From assembly GCA_002371755.1 (NCBI GenBank), contig DFGM01000027.1, forward strand, positions 1 to 24,324: DNA of 24,324 nt. Reading direction: 5' to 3'. Every line of letters begins with the position of its first letter. The first letter of the stretch is position 1. The notes under the pieces were generated by a model. The model had not been told where the DNA came from. It ran no database searches and saw only the letters and a program-made list of their open reading frames with translations. Positions 15,875 to 24,008 of the stretch are shown in pieces. This stretch comes from Verrucomicrobia bacterium UBA3750. GTDB taxonomy: Bacteria; Verrucomicrobiota; Kiritimatiellia; RFP12; UBA1067. Both the position numbers and the translations under genes were made by a program.

Positions 15875-16855
15875 CTATAGATTCTTTATCGTATCCTGTG
15901 CCGAGCGTATGGTGGCTCCGCAGCAGTCTATGACGCCGGCGAACTCGGGCAGGATGGTGGCGTTCGAACCGGAACCTGCGCTCTTGAGCCTGAAGAGAAG
16001 AATATAGCGCGAGTAGAACTTCTTGTGGGCGAAAGTGGCGTACGGGGCGCTGTCGAGCCCGGAATCGGTCTTCCCTATGATGGACGCGTTTTCACCGAGA
16101 CCGAAAGCGATGAGAGGCCCGCCTGCCGCGGCGACTTCCGCCTTTGCCGAAGTCTCGTTGTAAATCTTGTCCGTCATGAAGTTCGCATAGCTGGAGTTCG
16201 TGACCATGAGCTCGCTGCCGCATGCCTGGTAGATGAGCCTGCCCATGTTGTTTAGAGGCGTGATTGCCGCCACGGGCATCCCGGCCTTAACCGTGCGGAC
16301 GATGCAGCACGAAAGAAGCGGGTCTAGTCCGTTTGCGGCAGTGGGAATGGTGCCATCCGCATTGCAATTCCCGGATGGACTGTCGCTGGAATACTTCGTT
16401 GAAGGATACGCGTTCGCGTAGGCGGTAAACTGGGTAACATACTTGAAGCCGATTCTGCGCAGAGCGGCGACTTCCTTCTGGGAAAGACGATAGACGCAAA
16501 GTGCGTTCAGCAACCCCGGGGTGAGACCGGAGTTCTGGTCGGTCACAGTGTCGCTCGTATCGTCCGAAGGACCCTTGTAGAGGGCGCTCAAGTCGGTGAA
16601 CTCGAAGCCTGGGGTGCCGGCGCCGGGGTCGTCCGTGGAAGAAGCGTAGACGAGCGAATCTAGGCGGTTTATTCCCTCCGGGTGGTTCATAAGGAAGCCT
16701 TCAACCGCCCTTTCAATCGCCTTCTGGTTGGCAAGCGACACTTTCCTCGCCGATGATTCGCGCATCCCTCCCACTTTCGTCACGGCGAGAGTGGATACAA
16801 TAGCGATAAGCGCTATCACCATCAGCAGTTCGATAAGCGTGAAACCTCTTTTCAT
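15875..16855 (-). CDS. Prepilin-like protein with type IV N-terminal methylation signal
   Basis: 326 residues. MKRG/FTLIELLMVIALIAIVSTLAV is a class III prepilin signal: processing after Gly4 by a prepilin peptidase, Phe5 as the new N-terminus and Glu9 as the conserved Glu5 of the mature protein, followed by the hydrophobic assembly helix. The rest is a large globular domain with several cysteines, including two CC pairs (SCCIV, DCCGAT) that may form disulfides outside the membrane. It is far longer than a major pilin, so it is more likely a minor pilin, a type II secretion pseudopilin or one of the many such proteins in PVC genomes. AAAGGGAA precedes the ATG. No secretion or pilus assembly genes are nearby. 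Confidence 0.85.
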   Translation of the reverse strand: MKRGFTLIELLMVIALIAIVSTLAVTKVGGMRESSARKVSLANQKAIERAVEGFLMNHPEGINRLDSLVYASSTDDPGAGTPGFEFTDLSALYKGPSDDTSDTVTDQNSGLTPGLLNALCVYRLSQKEVAALRRIGFKYVTQFTAYANAYPSTKYSSDSPSGNCNADGTIPTAANGLDPLLSCCIVRTVKAGMPVAAITPLNNMGRLIYQACGSELMVTNSSYANFMTDKIYNETSAKAEVAAAGGPLIAFGLGENASIIGKTDSGLDSAPYATFAHKKFYSRYILLFRLKSAGSGSNATILPEFAGVIDCCGATIRSAQDTIKNL

Positions 16856-16922
16856 TTTGTTCCCTTTCTTTTTCGCTCTTGAGCGTATCTACTGAAGTAA
16901 ACGCCGCGCACGCGCGACTGGT

Positions 16923-19016
16923 TCACGCCTTCGTTGCCTTCTTGACGATAGTAAGGAAGTTGCGGGAGTGGGAACGCATATACGACACCGAATCGGACAT
17001 CTTCTTCACCATCAGTATGCCGAGGCCGCCGATTGGCCGCTCCTCGGCGGAAAGCGTGGTATCCGGATCTGCATGAGCGAGCGGATCGTAGGCGACGCCG
17101 TCGTCGATGAAGACAATCTTCACGCCCTGGGCGTTTTCGAGTTCCTCCACGTCTACCTCGAAGCCCGACGCGCCCGAGTGGCGGACGATGTTGGAGCATA
17201 TTTCGTCTAAGATGATGTGGAGCGTGCTCAGAAGACCCGGGGTGAGGCATTCTATATCGAGCGAATCCAGCCAAGCGGCCGCATCGCTTATGCCTGCCTG
17301 GACTGGCGGAAAGGACCGCGAAAACATGCGCGGACGCGAAATGTATGCGATTCCAAGCACTGTGATATCGTCGGCCTGGGGTGCGCCGTTGGCAAACCTT
17401 CCAACCGCATTGCGCACGATTTCGCACGTCTCGCGCGGCGCATCGACCGGAGCCGAATCAATCGTCTCGAGAAGACGGTCTTCGCCAAAGAGAGTGTTCT
17501 TGCGGTCCAAAGCCTCCGTCACGCCGTCCGTATAGAGGAACAACGACTCTCCCGGCTCGAGCGAAATCGTCTTCGGCACGTACTTCACCCCTTCCATGAA
17601 CGCGATGACAGGGCCTGATTTGGCGGGGAGATACTTCGCGCCTCCATTCTTGGAGAGCTTTAGCGGAGGATTGTGGCCGGCGTTGGCGTAAGTGACAACA
17701 CCTGTTTCAAGGTCCAGGACGCCCACCCAGGCGGTGAGGAACATATTTGCCGCATTGTTCCTCGCGAGCTCCGCGTTCACCTTCGTCAGTGCGGCGGCGG
17801 GATCGCGCTCGGCGATAAGGCAATCCTTGATGAGGGTCTTTGCCGTCATCATGTAGAGCGCGGCCGTAATCCCCTTCCCGGATACGTCGGCGACGAGAAA
17901 TGCGATGTGGGAGGAATTGATTGCGAAGAAATCAAAGAAGTCCCCGCCCACTTCGCGTGCGGCTTGCATGGTTGCGTGCAGGCGGAAATACGGGCTCTCC
18001 GGCATGGCGTTGGGCAATGCGGCGAGCTGTATCGTCTTTGCAATTTCCATGTCCTTCGCCCTGCGCTCGTCTTCGGCACGGTAGAACATCTTAAGCCGCG
18101 AAGCATCGGACAAGATCCTGTCCGTAATGAATGCGCCGCCCAAAATCACGATGAAGAGCAGCGAACCGAATATGCCGACGAACATCGCCCGCGCGTCGTA
18201 GTATTCGCTCTCCGGGAGCGCGGGTATGAACCTGTGGGCGCCGAAATGGTAGTTGCGGCAGTAGCACTTCTCGCCATAAAGCGTCTGCGTGAACGTGCTG
18301 CCGAGATCCTTCTGCCCGATAATCTCGTATTGTTTCGCCTCCGCATGGTCGAATCCGGCCTGCGCGAGGGTCTTTGCCTCCCCTACATGGCGAGAGGGAT
18401 TGAGAACGAGCGCATCCGTGGTATCGTTGGCGCAAAGGAAGAATCCTTTGGAGCCGAAGCGGTAGTTTTTGAAAAGGTAGCCGAGCATGAGCGGCAGCAT
18501 CGTGCTGAGATGCCGCTCGTTCATCCCCACCTGAACAAACCCGTTGCCGCCGGGGAACGCCACGGCCAGGTACTTCGCCCGCACCTCGCGGTTGCGCGCG
18601 TGCGAACGGAACGGCTGCGATACGGATTCCGTGACGCCGTTCGTGAGCCGCATGAACTCGTCCATCACCCTGTCGCCAGCCATCTCCACGCCCATGCACA
18701 TAGGATCGTTGGAAGCGATAATCGTGCCGTTCCTGTTGACAACGTTTATCTCGTCTATATCCAGCGACTTGGCAATTGCAAGCATATGCTCGCGCGAATA
18801 CGCCTTGGGTTCGCGCAACTCGCGCACCGCAGACTTTCCGATATAGCCGAGCATCGTGTCTATCGCGCCCGCCACGGACGCGCGGTAGTCCTGTATCGCA
18901 AAATCGAGCTGCGCCTCGGTCTTCTCCTCCGCCTGGCTCGTGCCCAAAAGCCATATGACCAGCATCAACAGCGCATAGAGCACCCCTGCACATAAATATA
19001 CAGCTATGCGCTGCAT
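16923..19016 (-). CDS. Membrane sensor fused to PP2C (RsbU/SpoIIE) phosphatase and HATPase anti-sigma-like domain
   Basis: 697 residues. Transmembrane helices at about 6-26 and 278-298 flank a periplasmic sensory domain of about 250 residues resembling a Cache-type sensor (NVVNRNGTIIASNDP at 91-105). A short helical linker leads to a PP2C domain (about 350-560) with metal motifs EVGGDFFDF (D359), VADVSGKG (D377), YTDGVTEA (D497) and ADDITV (D549/D550). The C-terminal 130 residues form a RsbW/SpoIIAB-type HATPase: LDEICSNIVRHSG (N-box), DDGVAYDP and GGLGILMVKKMSD. It probably dephosphorylates, and may also rephosphorylate, the STAS protein encoded just upstream. I chose ATG 19016 because AGGA lies eight bases before it; ATG 19034, four bases after the STAS stop, is possible. 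Confidence 0.9.
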   Translation of the reverse strand: MQRIAVYLCAGVLYALLMLVIWLLGTSQAEEKTEAQLDFAIQDYRASVAGAIDTMLGYIGKSAVRELREPKAYSREHMLAIAKSLDIDEINVVNRNGTIIASNDPMCMGVEMAGDRVMDEFMRLTNGVTESVSQPFRSHARNREVRAKYLAVAFPGGNGFVQVGMNERHLSTMLPLMLGYLFKNYRFGSKGFFLCANDTTDALVLNPSRHVGEAKTLAQAGFDHAEAKQYEIIGQKDLGSTFTQTLYGEKCYCRNYHFGAHRFIPALPESEYYDARAMFVGIFGSLLFIVILGGAFITDRILSDASRLKMFYRAEDERRAKDMEIAKTIQLAALPNAMPESPYFRLHATMQAAREVGGDFFDFFAINSSHIAFLVADVSGKGITAALYMMTAKTLIKDCLIAERDPAAALTKVNAELARNNAANMFLTAWVGVLDLETGVVTYANAGHNPPLKLSKNGGAKYLPAKSGPVIAFMEGVKYVPKTISLEPGESLFLYTDGVTEALDRKNTLFGEDRLLETIDSAPVDAPRETCEIVRNAVGRFANGAPQADDITVLGIAYISRPRMFSRSFPPVQAGISDAAAWLDSLDIECLTPGLLSTLHIILDEICSNIVRHSGASGFEVDVEELENAQGVKIVFIDDGVAYDPLAHADPDTTLSAEERPIGGLGILMVKKMSDSVSYMRSHSRNFLTIVKKATKA

Positions 19017-19038
19017 CTGACCAGTCCTGGACATCACG

Positions 19039-19332
19039 TTAGACAAGTTCAAAGATGGAAGAAAGTCCGGTAATCTCAAAAACGTTCCGGACGGTATCGT
19101 TCGCGCCGGCAATCGTCATCTTGCCGCCGACAGCCATCATCTTTTTCTGTACGGACATCAGCACTCTGAGACCGGCTGAGGCGATATATTCAAGCCGGGC
19201 AATGTCGAAACCTACTTCGTTTACGCCATCAAGCTTGATGGCGGCCTCAAGATCCGGCGCGGTATTCGTATCGAGCCTTCCCGCTATCTTCACGGAAAGC
19301 CTGCCGTTTTCAAGATTCGTTTCTGTTTGCAT
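19039..19332 (-). CDS. STAS-domain anti-sigma-factor antagonist (RsbV/SpoIIAA-like)
   Basis: A 97-residue single STAS domain. It begins MQTETNLENGRLSVKIAGRL, with the usual TNTAPDLEAAI helix and LEYIASAGLRVL, where Ser52 matches the phosphorylated serine of SpoIIAA/RsbV. In partner switching, the dephospho form binds an anti-sigma kinase and frees its target; phosphorylation reverses this. The next gene, 22 bases downstream by the start I chose, encodes a PP2C phosphatase fused to the kinase-type HATPase, so the pair can supply both phosphorylation states. The ATG at 19332 was chosen for domain fit, with AAGGGA eleven bases upstream. It has its own extended -10 promoter. Confidence 0.92.
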   Translation of the reverse strand: MQTETNLENGRLSVKIAGRLDTNTAPDLEAAIKLDGVNEVGFDIARLEYIASAGLRVLMSVQKKMMAVGGKMTIAGANDTVRNVFEITGLSSIFELV

Positions 19333-19384
19333 GTTCTTTTCAGTCCCTTGCCTCTCATTGGCCGTATCGGCCCGAACACCGCAT

Positions 19385-19393
19385 ATTTTACCA
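19385..19393 (-). promoter_or_regulatory. Extended -10 promoter for the STAS/phosphatase operon
   Basis: The minus strand reads TGGTAAAAT (-10 at 19385-19390). TATACA (19408-19413) lies 17 bases upstream as a partial -35. The transcript would start near 19378 with a 46-base leader. The 128 bases between the STAS and phosphoribosyltransferase genes hold nothing else that I can identify. Confidence 0.55.
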
Positions 19394-19460
19394 TATTGCC
19401 GCGCACTTGTATAGGGCAACTCATTTCATGACTTGGCAGGTTTCACGGATTTGGATGCGG

Positions 19461-20021
19461 TCATTCCTTCGGAAGCGAAGCCAGCAACTCCGATAAAAGC
19501 GGGTTCTTGGTGGCGACTTCCTCCTTGGTAAGGCCCTCCAGTTCGTGCGGGAAGACTATCCATTCGAGGCCCAGGTCTCGCACATAAAAGTCCGGCTTGA
19601 GGTTGGTCTTGTTCTTGAGCGGCTTCCAATAGACGCACGCGAGACGCATTTCGGCGCCGGTGAGCTCGATACGCTCTTTTACAGCCTTGGCGGTTTTGCC
19701 CGTATCAAAGACGTCGTCCACGATAAGCACCTTGTCACCCGGACGAAGAAGACTGAATATCTCATCGCCGTGAGTAAATACGACCTTCCCCTCGTTTTCG
19801 CCGATTCCGGTGTAGCTCGCGCACTTGAGCGGAATATGCTTCACGTTCCAGCCTGTCACCTTGAGGAACTCATGCACGGAGATTCCGACGGGGGCGCCGC
19901 CGCGCCAGAGGGCAATCAGAATATCAGGACGCCATCCCGACGACCTGATCTTCGCCGCGAGACGCCAGAAGTCGTCCTGGTATTCGTCTGCCGTCAGGTA
20001 GTGCTTTTCGTTGAGTCCCAT
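19461..20021 (-). CDS. Purine-type phosphoribosyltransferase
   Basis: A 186-residue cytoplasmic PRTase, probably for purine base salvage (hypoxanthine/guanine or xanthine). The PRPP-binding loop is VLIVDDVFDTGKTA at 98-111, preceded by the beta-strand and PPi loop ILIALWRGGAPVG at 34-46. A late ACVYWKPL... PDFYVRDLGLEWIVFPHE segment matches the hood region of this family and places the base-stacking aromatic at W156. The exact base cannot be fixed from sequence by eye. A strong AAAAGGAGG seven bases before ATG 20021 sets the start. It follows the manA-like gene by 43 bases and is the last gene of the operon. Confidence 0.85.
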   Translation of the reverse strand: MGLNEKHYLTADEYQDDFWRLAAKIRSSGWRPDILIALWRGGAPVGISVHEFLKVTGWNVKHIPLKCASYTGIGENEGKVVFTHGDEIFSLLRPGDKVLIVDDVFDTGKTAKAVKERIELTGAEMRLACVYWKPLKNKTNLKPDFYVRDLGLEWIVFPHELEGLTKEEVATKNPLLSELLASLPKE

Positions 20022-20064
20022 CGTATTCCTCCTTTTCCTTATATATAATAGAAAGAGACGACCG

Positions 20065-20874
20065 TCAGGCCTTTACCACGAACACCGTGGAGCCGGAGCC
20101 CCTCAGCGTGAAATCGCCGCCTGCCGCCACGAAAACGCTTGCGCCTTCAGGATATTCTACTCCGTCCAGCGTGAACGCGCCTTTGAATGCATAAAGAATC
20201 GTAAATGAGTCCCCTTCCACATCTACCGCCCTGTCGAGATGCATCTGGCGGAAACGGAAGAACGGACACTCCACGCCGCCCACTATCTGCGGAGCCGGGA
20301 GAGTGTAATCGATAGCCTGAAGACCTTTTTCGATATGAAGTTCGCGCGGCTTGCCGTCCGCGCCCACGCGCCCCCAATCGTAAAGACGGAATGTGGTATC
20401 GCTCGATTGCTGCACTTCGTAAAGCCGGGTATTATCGCCAATTGCGTGAACGAGCCCGCCGGGAATGAAAAGCACATCCCCTGCTTTCACATCATGCCGG
20501 ACCATCAATTCCTCAAAAGAGCCGTCGCGGACGGCGTTTTCCACCATTTCCGCAGTCGTGCCGGCCTTCAGCCCGGCATAGACGAAGCCATCGTCCAGTG
20601 CGCACCACATCTCCGTCTTGGCGTCGCCGCCCGTGACGAGTTTCGTTTGTTCGTTGGGGTGGACCTGCACCGAAAGGCGGGTCTTCGCGTCTATTACCTT
20701 AATAAGGAGCGGCACATCGCTCACGATGTCGCAAAGCCTCTTTCCTTTCGCCTCGCCAGAAGCTACGATGCTTGGGCCTGCTGGATGAACCGACACAAGC
20801 CACTCCTCCGCACCCCACAGCGCTTCATGGCGGTTGGGGCAGAACGTGTATATCCTGTCTTTCAGTTCTCGCAT
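20065..20874 (-). CDS. manA: Class I mannose-6-phosphate isomerase-like protein
   Basis: 269 residues, typical of the short class I family that interconverts mannose 6-phosphate and fructose 6-phosphate. The cupin zinc ligands are in place: Q70 and H72 in QVHPNE, E88 in KTEMW, and H143 in IPGGLVHAIG. RLYDWGRVGADGKPRELH is also characteristic. The start is ATG 20874, with GGAGG seven bases upstream; ATG 20880 overlaps the ribE stop but leaves only one base to GGAGG. It lies in a riboflavin/translation operon, with no other mannose gene nearby, and could supply GDP-mannose precursors for envelope glycans. Confidence 0.92.
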   Translation of the reverse strand: MRELKDRIYTFCPNRHEALWGAEEWLVSVHPAGPSIVASGEAKGKRLCDIVSDVPLLIKVIDAKTRLSVQVHPNEQTKLVTGGDAKTEMWCALDDGFVYAGLKAGTTAEMVENAVRDGSFEELMVRHDVKAGDVLFIPGGLVHAIGDNTRLYEVQQSSDTTFRLYDWGRVGADGKPRELHIEKGLQAIDYTLPAPQIVGGVECPFFRFRQMHLDRAVDVEGDSFTILYAFKGAFTLDGVEYPEGASVFVAAGGDFTLRGSGSTVFVVKA

Positions 20875-20876
20875 TG

Positions 20877-21512
20877 TCATTCCTCCATGAAACCGGCGCG
20901 CAAAAGCGCCTCTTCCGTCAATCCGCCCGATGGTTTGGCGGCCTTTGCCACATATTTGCCGATGACATCGCCTTCCAGATTCACCTTGTCGCCGGGCTTC
21001 TTCTTCCCGAGAGTAGTCTCTGCGGCCGTGGTCGGTATGAGATCCACCGTGAACCAATCCAGCCCTAAACCCGAAATCGTCAACGAAACGCCGTCTATGG
21101 CGATAGAGCCCTTAAGGACGGACTGGGCGGCCAAGACGCGCGAACACTTTATTTTCAGCTGGAAGTCGCGCCCCTTCGGCGTTTTTGCGCAGATTTCGCC
21201 TCGTCCATCTACATGTCCCTGCACGATATGCCCGCCCATGGCATCGCCTGCGCGAAGAGCGCGCTCGAGGTTCACCTTTTCGCCGGGTATGAGGCTGGCC
21301 AAGCCTGTGCGCTCTTCCGTCTCTTTGAGCACGTCCGCCGTGAAACGCGTCGCATCTGCATCCACGACGGTGAGGCAGACGCCATTGACGGCAACGGATT
21401 CGCCCTTTTCCAGCGGCCGCCCCCACGGTTCAAAACCAATCTCCAGCACGAGACCCGCCCCGCGGCTCACGCGCTTTATAGTGCCAATTCGCTGTATAAG
21501 ACCTGTAAACAT
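20877..21512 (-). CDS. ribE: Riboflavin synthase alpha chain
   Basis: Dismutates two molecules of 6,7-dimethyl-8-ribityllumazine to riboflavin. 211 residues with the two expected lumazine-binding halves: MFTGLIQ at the start, GESVAVNGVCLTV at 37-49, MGGHIVQGHVDG at 92-103 linking the halves, then the second-half KGSIAIDGVSLTI near 134-146 and the pairing GDVIGKYV near the end. The ATG lies one base after the ribD stop, so the two are coupled. Lumazine synthase (ribH) and ribBA are not in the window. Confidence 0.96.
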   Translation of the reverse strand: MFTGLIQRIGTIKRVSRGAGLVLEIGFEPWGRPLEKGESVAVNGVCLTVVDADATRFTADVLKETEERTGLASLIPGEKVNLERALRAGDAMGGHIVQGHVDGRGEICAKTPKGRDFQLKIKCSRVLAAQSVLKGSIAIDGVSLTISGLGLDWFTVDLIPTTAAETTLGKKKPGDKVNLEGDVIGKYVAKAAKPSGGLTEEALLRAGFMEE

Positions 21513-21513
21513 A

Positions 21514-22548
21514 TCAAGATAGGGCCGACGGGGTTGTTTTGCCGAAATATGCTATGCATTCGCCGCCGGGAACGTCGGCGAGGAGAGAGCGGGTAAACTT
21601 CGACTTCCCTGCTTCGGCAATGGACTTCTCTCCGATAACGATAGGACAGAGGACTGAAATCCATTCATCGACAAGCCCCTGCGCCTCCAGCGAACGCGCC
21701 AGCGCGAAGCCGCCTTCGCAAAGGACGTGCATGATGCCGCGTCGCCCAAGTTCTTCAAGCGCCGTCTTGGCGTCATCGAAGACTAACGTCTCGTTCGGCG
21801 CACCATCCGTGAAAACTTGCGCTCCCTTGGGAAGCTTGCCGGAACGCGAGACGATCACGCGCACGAGGTCGTCGTTGCGTTTCAGGTGGGAAAGAAGAGA
21901 CGGGTTATCCTTGCGAAGAGTCTCGGCGCCCACCATGATGGCATCCACCTTCTCGCGGAAAGCACCCGTGATACGGCGGGCTTGGGGCCCGGAAACCCAT
22001 CTTGCCGAACCCGTATTGTCGCAAATCCTGCCGTCCAGAGACATGGCGATTTTCACGCTCACGTAGGGCATGCCGGTGGTAACATGCTTGGCAAAGGGTG
22101 CGATAAGCGCTTGCGCGGCTCTTGCCACATCCCAGGCGGACACGCCGGAGAAACGTTCGCACGCGATGCCGCTTTTCGCAAGGACGCGTTTTGCGCGACC
22201 GTTGTTCGTGGGATTTGGGTCGTCGCAGGCATAGACGACGCGCACGACTTTTGCGGCGGCAAGAGCATCCGTGCAAGCGCCTACCCGGCCTGGCTTCGAG
22301 CAAGGCTCGAGCGTGACGTAAACCGTAGCGCCCTCAGCTCCGGCGCCGGCTTTTTTGAGCGCCATCGCCTCGGCATGGTCTGCGCCGGCCTTCTTGTGCC
22401 ACCCTTCGCCCACGATCTTGCCGTCTTTCACGACAACGGCTCCGACGGGAGGATTGGGGCGCGTATGACCGCAACCCTTTGCGGCCAGCGCTATTGCGCG
22501 CGCCATGAAATCCGCATCGCTTGAAGCGTATCGTGTGGCGCACGGCAT
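21514..22548 (-). CDS. ribD: Bifunctional riboflavin biosynthesis deaminase/reductase RibD
   Basis: Carries out the pyrimidine deaminase and reductase steps after GTP cyclohydrolase II. 344 residues. The N-terminal deaminase has RPNPPVGAVVV at 30-40, zinc ligand H58 and proton shuttle E60 in HAEAMAL, and C83 and C92 in EPCSKPGRVGAC. The reductase begins near residue 155 with PYVSVKIAMSLDGRI, followed by the ARWVSGPQARR and DAIMVGAETLRKDNP motifs. In E. coli-type enzymes the segment between the cysteines reads CNHHGRTPPC; here it is CSKPGRVGAC. ATG 22548 is five bases past the nusB stop and has AAGGA very close to it; ATG 22506 is a possible later start. Confidence 0.95.
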   Translation of the reverse strand: MPCATRYASSDADFMARAIALAAKGCGHTRPNPPVGAVVVKDGKIVGEGWHKKAGADHAEAMALKKAGAGAEGATVYVTLEPCSKPGRVGACTDALAAAKVVRVVYACDDPNPTNNGRAKRVLAKSGIACERFSGVSAWDVARAAQALIAPFAKHVTTGMPYVSVKIAMSLDGRICDNTGSARWVSGPQARRITGAFREKVDAIMVGAETLRKDNPSLLSHLKRNDDLVRVIVSRSGKLPKGAQVFTDGAPNETLVFDDAKTALEELGRRGIMHVLCEGGFALARSLEAQGLVDEWISVLCPIVIGEKSIAEAGKSKFTRSLLADVPGGECIAYFGKTTPSALS

Positions 22549-22552
22549 TTCC

Positions 22553-23089
22553 TTACTTCGCCCCCTCTTTGCGTCCGCGCCTTGGAGCACGCCCCTCGCC
22601 GCCAGACTCCATCGAAGCCTTCACTCGTTCGCTGCGCCCGGGTTCCAGACTCTTGGCGAACTTATCGAGTACGCCGTTCACCAGAAGCCGCGACTTCGGC
22701 GTAGCATACCAGTTCGCCAAATCCACCGCTTCATTGATGACGATAGGAGTGGGGATTTCGGTCGCGACAAGTTCCCAGGCCCCAAGACGCAGCACAGCCC
22801 TTTCCACCGTGCCGAGCCGCCATATCTCCCAACCTTCGAGAAACGGCTGCAGCTTCGCGTCAAGAGCATCACGCATGATATAGGCGCCAAGAAAGCGTTC
22901 TTCGGCGAATTGGCGCATCTTGCCGCGCACTTCCTGACCGTCCGTGCCGCCTTCCGCTTCTTCCATGGTGCTGATTTCGCCCCAGAAATCTTCGAGAAAC
23001 GCCTTTTCGTCTCTGTCAAGCGGATTCAAATCCGCTGCGGCGAGCATCTGAACGGCCCATTCGCGGGCTTTTCTGCGTGTAATCGTCAT
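22553..23089 (-). CDS. nusB: Transcription antitermination factor NusB
   Basis: 178-residue helical RNA-binding protein that, with NusE (S10), assembles on boxA during rRNA antitermination. The beginning, RRKAREWAVQML, and the C-terminal core, GTVERAVLRLGAWEL, TPIVINEAVDLANWYAT and LLVNGVLDKF, are family signatures. A glutamate-rich insertion lies between the first helix and the core, and a basic tail of about 30 residues (ending GRAPRRGRKEGAK) extends past the usual C-terminus. The ATG overlaps the prmA stop (ATGA), and ribD follows by four bases, a common nusB-rib arrangement. Confidence 0.94.
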   Translation of the reverse strand: MTITRRKAREWAVQMLAAADLNPLDRDEKAFLEDFWGEISTMEEAEGGTDGQEVRGKMRQFAEERFLGAYIMRDALDAKLQPFLEGWEIWRLGTVERAVLRLGAWELVATEIPTPIVINEAVDLANWYATPKSRLLVNGVLDKFAKSLEPGRSERVKASMESGGEGRAPRRGRKEGAK

Positions 23090-24000
23090 GGTATCGTTCT
23101 TTCAAGTAATCCGGTTGTCCACTCGCCCAATTCCTTGCGCGAGATTTCCTTGAAGCCGCGAGCGGCGAAAGTTTCAGCCACCTTGGGGTAAAGTTCGTTC
23201 AAAATGCCGGAGACCACAAGATACCGTCTTGCGCAAGGGGCGATTTCGTCCGCATAGCGTATGAGCAAGGGTCCTAGGATGTTGGCTGCGACGAGGTCGC
23301 ATTCAGGGAGTTTCACCGGTGCTTCACCGGTCGCCAAGACGGAATCTCCATTCTCGTCAGTCTTGGCGCCTCCGAGAGCATAGCGGAAATATTCGGGAGA
23401 AACAGCGTTTAGAGCCGCATTTTCACGCGACACCGCCACTGCATCGGCATCCACATCGAACCCCGCCACAGGCGAATAGCCAAGAAGCGAGGCCGCTATG
23501 GAAAGAATCCCCGAACCGCACCCCATGTCGAGCATGCTCATCTTCTCGTCTGGCGTCCGGGGGGAAAGCTCGTCTATGTATTCAAGGCAGGCGCGGGTCG
23601 TTTCATGCTTCCCGGTGCCGAACGACATTCCGGGATCCATCGTAAGCACCACCCCGGACTCCGGCATCGGCTCCCATGCGGGGCGCACCACAAGCCGCTC
23701 GCCTATGCGTTCGGTCTTGAAATGGCGGCGGTAAGAGAGTTTCCAATCTTCGTCCGGGACTTCCTGGACGAGGATTTCGGGGATTGCAAATGCGGGATTG
23801 CCCTCCGCGATTACGCCGAGGGAAGAAGCGAGCGCCGCCTTTGCTGCTTCAGTATCCGCCGAATCGGGGAAAAAGATCTGGACTTGCGCCTTGTCTTCTT
23901 CGATGTCGCGATAGGAAGACAAAATGAAGTCCCCTCCGTCGAAAACCTCGAAGAGGGGATTCACGAAGCGCTCGTCAAGCGCACAGAAGACCTTCTGCAC
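23086..24000 (-). CDS. prmA: Ribosomal protein L11 methyltransferase (PrmA)
   Basis: SAM-dependent methyltransferase that modifies L11. 304 residues. VPDEDWKLSYRRHF (81-94) and DPGMSFGTGKHETT (122-135) are typical of PrmA; the SAM site LDMGCGSGILSIAAS starts at 157, and LVAANILG forms the catalytic-site motif. The N-terminal part is the substrate-recognition domain. The start is a GTG at 24000 with a weak ribosome site, eight bases after the small basic protein stop, so expression probably depends on coupling. Its stop overlaps nusB (ATGA). Confidence 0.94.
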   Translation of the reverse strand: MQKVFCALDERFVNPLFEVFDGGDFILSSYRDIEEDKAQVQIFFPDSADTEAAKAALASSLGVIAEGNPAFAIPEILVQEVPDEDWKLSYRRHFKTERIGERLVVRPAWEPMPESGVVLTMDPGMSFGTGKHETTRACLEYIDELSPRTPDEKMSMLDMGCGSGILSIAASLLGYSPVAGFDVDADAVAVSRENAALNAVSPEYFRYALGGAKTDENGDSVLATGEAPVKLPECDLVAANILGPLLIRYADEIAPCARRYLVVSGILNELYPKVAETFAARGFKEISRKELGEWTTGLLERTIP

Positions 24001-24008
24001 GGCGCGTC

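Noticed and set aside
17673..18995. 440-codon open frame opposite the sensor-phosphatase gene
   Set aside because: No recognisable domain; the minus strand has clear PP2C and HATPase motifs over the same bases.
20043..20052. AT-rich TATATATAAT run between the manA-like and phosphoribosyltransferase genes, as a possible promoter
   Set aside because: A minus-strand -10 can be drawn (TATTAT) but there is no TGn extension and no -35 at 16-18 bases; the genes can be co-transcribed. Kept out for lack of support.
22504..22506. Alternative later start for ribD (MARAIALAAK)
   Set aside because: It fits the family N-terminus but has no ribosome site; the ATG five bases after the nusB stop is better placed. 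Noted as an alternative only.
21517..22548. Search for an FMN riboswitch ahead of the riboflavin genes
   Set aside because: ribD starts five bases after nusB, leaving no room for the aptamer, and no AGGGTPAG-like conserved core was seen upstream of the operon.
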